Assembly (NCBI GenBank): GCA_045542755.1
Contig: JAZQLP010000040.1
Location: forward strand, 1 to 9,654
Reading direction: 5' to 3'
Length of the DNA: 9,654 nt
Source: JAZQLP01 sp045542755
GTDB lineage: Bacteria > Bacillota > Clostridia > Oscillospirales > UBA644
The notes beneath the pieces were generated by a model that saw nothing but the letters and a program-made list of their open reading frames with translations, made no database searches and was not told the origin of the DNA. A program made the translations under genes and the position numbers. Below, one piece after another: positions 5,241-9,654 of the stretch; position 1 is the stretch's first letter; each line of letters opens with the position of its first letter.

Positions 5241-5873
5241 TTACGCCTTGATCCAGGATTCGTCGGAGGGGTTGTTACGGAAAGCAATAAGTCTGCTGAT
5301 GTCTTCGGGCTTAACGTAGCCTGTTTCAGCAGCAACCTCTGCAACGGTGTCAAAGTTGGTGAGGGATACGTTTCTTACGTTAGCTTCTGCAAGACGGTCA
5401 ATACCCTTCTTCATGCCGTAGGTGAAGATGCTTACGATACCGAGAACCTCTGCACCTGCTTCGCGAAGAACGTTTACAACCTCAATAACGCTACCGCCGG
5501 TGGAGATAAGGTCTTCTACAACTACTACCTTCTGACCCTTTTCAAGACGGCCTTCTATCTGATTCTGTCTGCCGTGGTCCTTTGCGCCAGAACGTACGTA
5601 GCCCATGGGCATGCCAAGCATGTGTGCGGCAATAGCGGCGTGGGCGATACCTGCAGTACTGGTACCCATAAGAACTTCGCAGTCGGGATATTCCTTTTTA
5701 ACGGTTTCGGCAATAGCGGTCTCAACTATAACTCTCTGCTCGGGGGCGGTGAGGATAAGACGGTTATCGCAGTAAATGGGGCTCTTTATACCGCTGGCCC
5801 AGGTAAAGGGCTCGTCGGGTCTGAAAAATACGGCCTTAATGCCGAGAAGTGCTTTTGCTATTTCTCTTTTCAT
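5241..5873 (-). CDS. pyrE: Orotate phosphoribosyltransferase
   Basis: A 210-residue type I phosphoribosyltransferase that couples orotate to PRPP to form OMP. The PRPP-binding signature VVVVEDLISTGGSV is at 116-129. The flexible catalytic loop YVRSGAKDHGRQNQIEG is at 92-108, with the lysine and histidine expected there. The N-terminal hood contains FTWASGIKSPIYCDNR (23-38), which contacts orotate. Length is normal. ATG at 5873 is preceded by AGGAGAT in the 20-nt gap after pyrF, the longest gap in the visible operon. Its product feeds PyrF, whose gene is immediately upstream. Confidence 0.95.
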   Translation of the reverse strand: MKREIAKALLGIKAVFFRPDEPFTWASGIKSPIYCDNRLILTAPEQRVIVETAIAETVKKEYPDCEVLMGTSTAGIAHAAIAAHMLGMPMGYVRSGAKDHGRQNQIEGRLEKGQKVVVVEDLISTGGSVIEVVNVLREAGAEVLGIVSIFTYGMKKGIDRLAEANVRNVSLTNFDTVAEVAAETGYVKPEDISRLIAFRNNPSDESWIKA

Positions 5874-5893
5874 ATCTCTATATCTCCTATCGA

Positions 5894-6598
5894 TTAATTA
5901 CAAAATTCTTTTACGCAACGCTCGTAGGCTTCAAGGGGATTTTCAGCGGCGGTTATGGGTCTACCCACAACGATGTAGTCGCTACCCAGAGCCTTTGCCT
6001 TTTCGGGGGTGGTTACTCTTGACTGGTCACCGATATCGCCACCTGCAAATCTTACGCCGGGGGTAACGGTGAGGAACTTTTCACCGCAACGTGCGTGTAC
6101 TGCCTCTGCCTCAAGGGGAGAGCAAACAACGCCGTCAAGGCCTGCGTTCTTGGCGTTTTCAGCATAGTGCATAACTACCTCTTCAAGAGGAGCGTCGATA
6201 AGAAGGTCACGCTTCATAGCCTCGGGAGAGGTGGAGGTGAGCTGGGTAACTGCAATAAGAAGGGGTCTGGTGCCGTCGGGTCTGGTAAGACCTTCGATAG
6301 CGGCCTTCATCATTTCGGTAGTACCCGAAGCGTGGAGGTTTACCATATCCACGTCCATCTTGGAAAGAACGGCCATGGACTTTCTTACGGTGTTGGGGAT
6401 ATCGTGGAGCTTGAGGTCAAGGAAGATATGATAACCTTCGCTCTTAAGCTCGCGCACCATTTCTGCACCTTCTGCGTAATAAAGCTCCATACCTATCTTA
6501 AGATAAGGCTTACGGCTTGCGCCGGAAAGCTTTGCAAGAAACTCTTTACATTCCTTTTTGCCCGCAAAATCGCAGGCTATAATAACGTCTCTACCCAT
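5894..6598 (-). CDS. pyrF: Orotidine 5'-phosphate decarboxylase (type 1)
   Basis: A 234-residue TIM-barrel enzyme that decarboxylates OMP to UMP. The catalytic tetrad is visible: Lys34 (LKIGMEL) and the Asp61-Lys63-Asp66 set in DLKLHDIPNTV (61-71). Asp10 near the N-terminus binds ribose. The phosphate-binding end has VTPGVRF and VVGRPITAAENP near the C-terminus. This DxKxxDI form with about 235 residues is the type 1 family typical of firmicutes. The start overlaps the pyrD stop by one base (TAATG), and the ribosome binding site GGAGG lies inside the final glycine codons of pyrD, so translation is probably coupled. Confidence 0.96.
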   Translation of the reverse strand: MGRDVIIACDFAGKKECKEFLAKLSGASRKPYLKIGMELYYAEGAEMVRELKSEGYHIFLDLKLHDIPNTVRKSMAVLSKMDVDMVNLHASGTTEMMKAAIEGLTRPDGTRPLLIAVTQLTSTSPEAMKRDLLIDAPLEEVVMHYAENAKNAGLDGVVCSPLEAEAVHARCGEKFLTVTPGVRFAGGDIGDQSRVTTPEKAKALGSDYIVVGRPITAAENPLEAYERCVKEFCN

Positions 6599-7518
6599 TA
6601 GTGTCCGCCTCCTATTATATCGGTAAGTTTATTTATTCCGTATTTATCCATAACTTGGGGTAAATTTTCGATTATGTCCTTGCAGGCGTAGGGGTCTACA
6701 AGGTTTGCCGCGCCTACCTGAACTGCGGTAGCGCCTGCAAGCATCATTTCAATAACGTCCTCAGCCGTACTTACTCCACCCATACCTATGAGAGGGATAT
6801 TTACCGCATTATACACCTTATATACGTTGGCAATAGCCACGGGGAAGATTGCCTTGCCCGAAAGTCCGCCCGTCTTGTTTGCAAGAAGGGGCTTTCTCTT
6901 TTTAAGGTCTATTCTCATACCCAAAAGGGTGTTTATAAGGCTAAGACCGTCGGCACCCTCGGCCTCGCAGGCCTTGGCTATCTCGGTTATATCGGTAACG
7001 TTGGGGGTAAGCTTGATATATACGGGCTTTGTGGTTACCGCCTTTACAGCCTTTGTAACCGCGGCCGCCGCTTTGGGGTCTGTACCGAAGCTCATACCGC
7101 CGCCGTGAACGTTGGGACAGCTGATATTTACTTCTATAATTCCTACCTGGGGCTCTGCGTTTATCTTTTCGCAGGCGTAGGTGTATTCTTCTATGGAAAA
7201 GCCGCTGATGTTTGCAACCAGGGGCTTTGTAAAGCACTGCTTGAGCTTGGGAAGCTCCTCACTCATAACCTTATCAACACCGGGGTTCTGAAGGCCTACG
7301 GCATTGAGCATACCACCCTCGGTTTCTGCGATTCTGGGGGTAGGGTTTCCGAATCTGGGGTCCTTGGTGGTACCCTTAAAGGAAATGGAACCAAGGATAT
7401 TTATATCGTATATATCCGCAAATTCGTATCCAAAGCCGAAGGTACCGCTGGCGGGGATAACGGGATTGTCAAGGGTAACACCGCTGAGGGTTACCTGAAG
7501 TCTGTTGTCGCTCACCAT
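6598..7518 (-). CDS. pyrD: Dihydroorotate dehydrogenase class 1B, catalytic subunit
   Basis: A 306-residue FMN-binding TIM barrel that oxidises dihydroorotate to orotate. FMN and substrate contacts include IPASGTFGFG (21-30), Lys48 in SFKGTT, and NAVGLQNPG (72-80). The catalytic base is Cys134 in NISCPNVHGGG, which marks class 1 enzymes; class 2 quinone-linked enzymes use serine. The later VGAANL phosphate-binding region is also present. Lacking a membrane anchor and encoded directly after pyrK, it fits class 1B, in which electrons pass through PyrK to NAD+ in the cytosol. The start ATG overlaps the pyrK end by 7 nt, with GAGGAGG inside the last pyrK codons as ribosome binding site. Confidence 0.95.
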   Translation of the reverse strand: MVSDNRLQVTLSGVTLDNPVIPASGTFGFGYEFADIYDINILGSISFKGTTKDPRFGNPTPRIAETEGGMLNAVGLQNPGVDKVMSEELPKLKQCFTKPLVANISGFSIEEYTYACEKINAEPQVGIIEVNISCPNVHGGGMSFGTDPKAAAAVTKAVKAVTTKPVYIKLTPNVTDITEIAKACEAEGADGLSLINTLLGMRIDLKKRKPLLANKTGGLSGKAIFPVAIANVYKVYNAVNIPLIGMGGVSTAEDVIEMMLAGATAVQVGAANLVDPYACKDIIENLPQVMDKYGINKLTDIIGGGH

Positions 7519-8246
7519 ATTACCTCCTCTTTTTTAAGAACGGGGCCGTCCTTGCAGATACGCTTGTTGCCATACTTGGTTTTGCAGGTACAACCCATAC
7601 AAGCGCCGAATCCGCACCCCATACGCTCCTCAAAGGAAAGCTCGCCGCTTACCTCGGTGGCGTTATAAAGGGCCTTAAGCATGGGTTCGGGACCGCAGGA
7701 GTAAAAATAGCTGTACTCTCCAACCTCTTTGAGGGCGTCGGTAACAAAGCCTTTGGTTCCGTAGCTTCCGTCAACTGTAGAGGTGTAAACCTTTACACCG
7801 AGAGCTTCAAGGTCTTCTTTGCATATAATGTCGTCCTTGGAATTAAAGCCCAGCACTGCAGTAACGGTTTTTCCCTGAGCCACAAGGATTTTTGCAAGAT
7901 AATAGAGAGGAGGAACACCTACGCCGCCACCCACGAGAAGGGGTTTGTCCCCCGAAAGAGAGGGGTCAAAGCCGTTACCCAAATCTGTAAGGGTGTCGAG
8001 CTTTACACCAGGCTGATAGGTTGCCATCTCTTCCGTACCCTTACCAACCACCTTATAGATGATGCGGTAGGTGTCGTCCACACAATCGTTTACCGAAATG
8101 GGACGGCGGAGGAAGAATCCGTTGAGTTTTATATTAAGGAACTGTCCGGGACGGACGTCGGAAGTGTCGGCGCCGCCCAGAGTCATCATATAAACGTCCT
8201 TTGCAATAAGAACGTTTTCTTTTACAGTAAGAATCTGTTGCTTCAT
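7512..8246 (-). CDS. pyrK: Dihydroorotate dehydrogenase class 1B, electron-transfer subunit
   Basis: A 244-residue FAD and 2Fe-2S protein of the ferredoxin-reductase fold that passes electrons from PyrD-bound FMN to NAD+. The FAD-binding motif LRRPISV is at 46-52. The nucleotide-domain loop VGGGVGVPPLYYLAK is at 105-119, and SCGPEPML at 183-190 is the usual NAD-domain signature. The iron-sulfur ligands are Cys211, Cys216, Cys219 and Cys231 (CGFGACMGC, then CKDG). The complex is a PyrD2-PyrK2 heterotetramer in known systems. ATG at 8246 follows AAAGGTGA in the 11-nt gap after carB. The gene overlaps pyrD by 7 nt, consistent with matched stoichiometry. Confidence 0.95.
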   Translation of the reverse strand: MKQQILTVKENVLIAKDVYMMTLGGADTSDVRPGQFLNIKLNGFFLRRPISVNDCVDDTYRIIYKVVGKGTEEMATYQPGVKLDTLTDLGNGFDPSLSGDKPLLVGGGVGVPPLYYLAKILVAQGKTVTAVLGFNSKDDIICKEDLEALGVKVYTSTVDGSYGTKGFVTDALKEVGEYSYFYSCGPEPMLKALYNATEVSGELSFEERMGCGFGACMGCTCKTKYGNKRICKDGPVLKKEEVIW

Positions 8247-8257
8247 TTTTTCACCTT

Positions 8258-9654
8258 TTACGCGTCTATGGTTGAAATGGTGAGTGTGGTTTCTTCGAGA
8301 ACGTCAAGGAGAGCCTTTACCGTATCAAGTGCGGTGAACATGGTCACGTTGTACTCGGTGGCTATCTGACGGATCTTGATACCGTCGTTGGAGTCTGCAC
8401 CGGGATCTCTGGTATTGATAACGTAGGCGATATGTCCCTGACGGAGAGCCTGAGGAATCTCGTCGCTGCCCTCGCTTATCTTTGTAAGAGCGTGGGTGCG
8501 TACACCGTGCTGCTTAAGGAATTCGGCAGTACCAGTGGTAGCCTCGATATTAAAGCCAAGCTGATAGAAGCGCTTGATAAGGGGCAGAGCCTCTTCCTTA
8601 TCGTTATCGGCTATGGTAGCAAGTACGGTACCGTAGTTCTGGAGGTGCATACCTGCGGCCTGAAGAGCCTTATAAAGAGCTCTGTTAAGAGTCTTATCGT
8701 AACCGATTGCCTCACCGGTGGACTTCATTTCGGGAGAGAGGTAAGCGTCAAGTCCGCGAATCTTATTAAAGGAGAATACGGGAGCCTTAACGTAGAATCT
8801 GTCCTTTTCCTCGGGATAAATGTCGAATATACCCTGCTCCTTGAGGCTCTTGCCGAGAATTACCTCGGTGGCAATATCTGCAAGGGAGTAGCCCGTAGCC
8901 TTGCTCAGGAAGGGAACGGTACGAGAAGAACGGGGGTTAACCTCTATAATGAATACGTTGTCATCTTTGTCAACTATAAACTGAATATTGAACAGACCTA
9001 CTATGCCAATGCCAAGACCCAGCTTCTTTGCGTACTGAAGGATTATGCCCTTAACCTTATCGGAAATGGAGAAGGAGGGGTATACGGAGATGGAGTCGCC
9101 GGAGTGAACGCCAGTTCTTTCAACAAGCTCCATAATACCGGGAACGAATACGTTACGTCCGTCGCAGATAGCGTCTATCTCAACCTCGCGGCCCTGAATG
9201 TATTTGTCTACAAGAACGGGCTTGTCCTCGTCGATTTCAACGGCAGTCTTGAGATAGTGACGGAGCTGATCCTCGTTGGCAACTATCTGCATAGCGCGTC
9301 CGCCAAGAACGAAGGAGGGACGTACAAGTACGGGGTAGCCGATTTCGGATGCGGCCTTGATACCGTCCTCTATCTTGGTTACGGCCTGACCCTTTGCACG
9401 GGGGATATTGAGCTCGTTGAGGAGGTTTTCAAATGCGTTTCTGTCCTCAGCCTTGTCAATAGCGGCACAGTCGGTACCGATTATCTTAACGCCTCTGTCA
9501 AAGAGGGGCTGTGCAAGGTTTATTGCGGTCTGACCGCCAAGAGAAGCGATAACGCCAAGGGGCTTTTCAAACTCTACTATGTTCATAACGTCCTCGGGAG
9601 TGAGGGGCTCGAAGTAAAGCTTGTCTGCGGTGGTGTAGTCGGTGGATACGGTTT
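8258..9654 (-). CDS. carB: Carbamoyl-phosphate synthase large chain, C-terminal part (5' end outside the window)
   Basis: The frame stays open to the right edge, giving 464 residues of what is normally about 1070. Before the first internal ATG (9586) it reads TVSTDYTTADKLYFEPL, a conserved internal CarB stretch, so that ATG is not the start. The second ATP-grasp (carbamate kinase) domain follows, with SLGGQTA (37-43), RPSFVLGGRAM (111-121), the substrate-loop region HSGDS (183-187) and IEVNPRSSRTVPFLSK (236-251). The last about 125 residues form the MGS-like allosteric domain (TIADNDKEEA, ATTGTAEFL, INTRDPG). The enzyme uses ammonia from CarA-bound glutamine, bicarbonate and two ATP to make carbamoyl phosphate. 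Position at the head of the visible pyr genes suggests a pyrimidine-dedicated enzyme, probably inhibited by UMP or UTP; carA is expected just upstream. Confidence 0.95.
   Translation of the reverse strand, partial: TVSTDYTTADKLYFEPLTPEDVMNIVEFEKPLGVIASLGGQTAINLAQPLFDRGVKIIGTDCAAIDKAEDRNAFENLLNELNIPRAKGQAVTKIEDGIKAASEIGYPVLVRPSFVLGGRAMQIVANEDQLRHYLKTAVEIDEDKPVLVDKYIQGREVEIDAICDGRNVFVPGIMELVERTGVHSGDSISVYPSFSISDKVKGIILQYAKKLGLGIGIVGLFNIQFIVDKDDNVFIIEVNPRSSRTVPFLSKATGYSLADIATEVILGKSLKEQGIFDIYPEEKDRFYVKAPVFSFNKIRGLDAYLSPEMKSTGEAIGYDKTLNRALYKALQAAGMHLQNYGTVLATIADNDKEEALPLIKRFYQLGFNIEATTGTAEFLKQHGVRTHALTKISEGSDEIPQALRQGHIAYVINTRDPGADSNDGIKIRQIATEYNVTMFTALDTVKALLDVLEETTLTISTIDA

Noticed and set aside
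3896..8257. PyrR-type attenuators between pyr genes
   Set aside because: The intergenic gaps are 20 nt or less, too short for terminator/antiterminator structures. Any such control would be upstream of carB outside the window.
9586..9654. ATG at 9586 as the true start of a short CarB-like protein
   Set aside because: The frame continues upstream to the window edge with conserved CarB residues (TVSTDYTTADKLYFEP), so the gene is simply cut by the window.

Overview
The window looks like chromosomal DNA from a Gram-positive anaerobe of the class Clostridia, possibly Oscillospiraceae-like. The evidence is a firmicute-style pyrimidine cluster with class 1B dihydroorotate dehydrogenase (PyrD plus the iron-sulfur flavoprotein PyrK), a separate zinc-binding PyrI subunit, strong AGGAGG-type ribosome binding sites, and consensus sigma-A promoters. 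The genus cannot be fixed from this sequence.

Right two thirds (3896-9654, minus strand): a compact de novo UMP operon read right to left as carB (5' end outside the window), pyrK, pyrD, pyrF, pyrE, pyrB, pyrI. Genes overlap or lie 1-20 nt apart, with ribosome binding sites often inside the preceding gene. Together they cover carbamoyl phosphate synthesis, the aspartate transcarbamoylase step, dihydroorotate oxidation, phosphoribosyl transfer and decarboxylation to UMP. The pyrC step is not present here; carA and any pyr leader would lie beyond the right edge. A perfect 9-bp hairpin at 3865-3886 with T-rich flanks on both sides ends this operon and the convergent GNAT gene.

Middle (about 1389-3856): a plus-strand GNAT acetyltransferase and a minus-strand trio (P-loop kinase-like protein, ExoIII-type AP endonuclease, pyroglutamyl peptidase) diverge from a 100-bp region holding two near-consensus, back-to-back extended -10 promoters.

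Left (1-1388): pnuC, a nicotinamide riboside-type transporter, has its own consensus promoter and a roughly 100-nt leader. That leader contains an intrinsic terminator directly before the ribosome binding site and an upstream hairpin that competes for the terminator's 5' arm, so it looks like an attenuator or riboswitch of a class I do not recognise. At the far left is a plus-strand four-helix-bundle (S23/Avd-like) gene. It is preceded by a short tandem array in which a near-constant 10-nt spacer alternates with hairpins of different sequence but conserved pairing. The gene closes with a 19-bp perfect palindrome that includes its stop codon.

The two observations most worth following up are the pnuC leader and the hairpin array next to the four-helix-bundle gene. 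The rest is well-conserved housekeeping metabolism.
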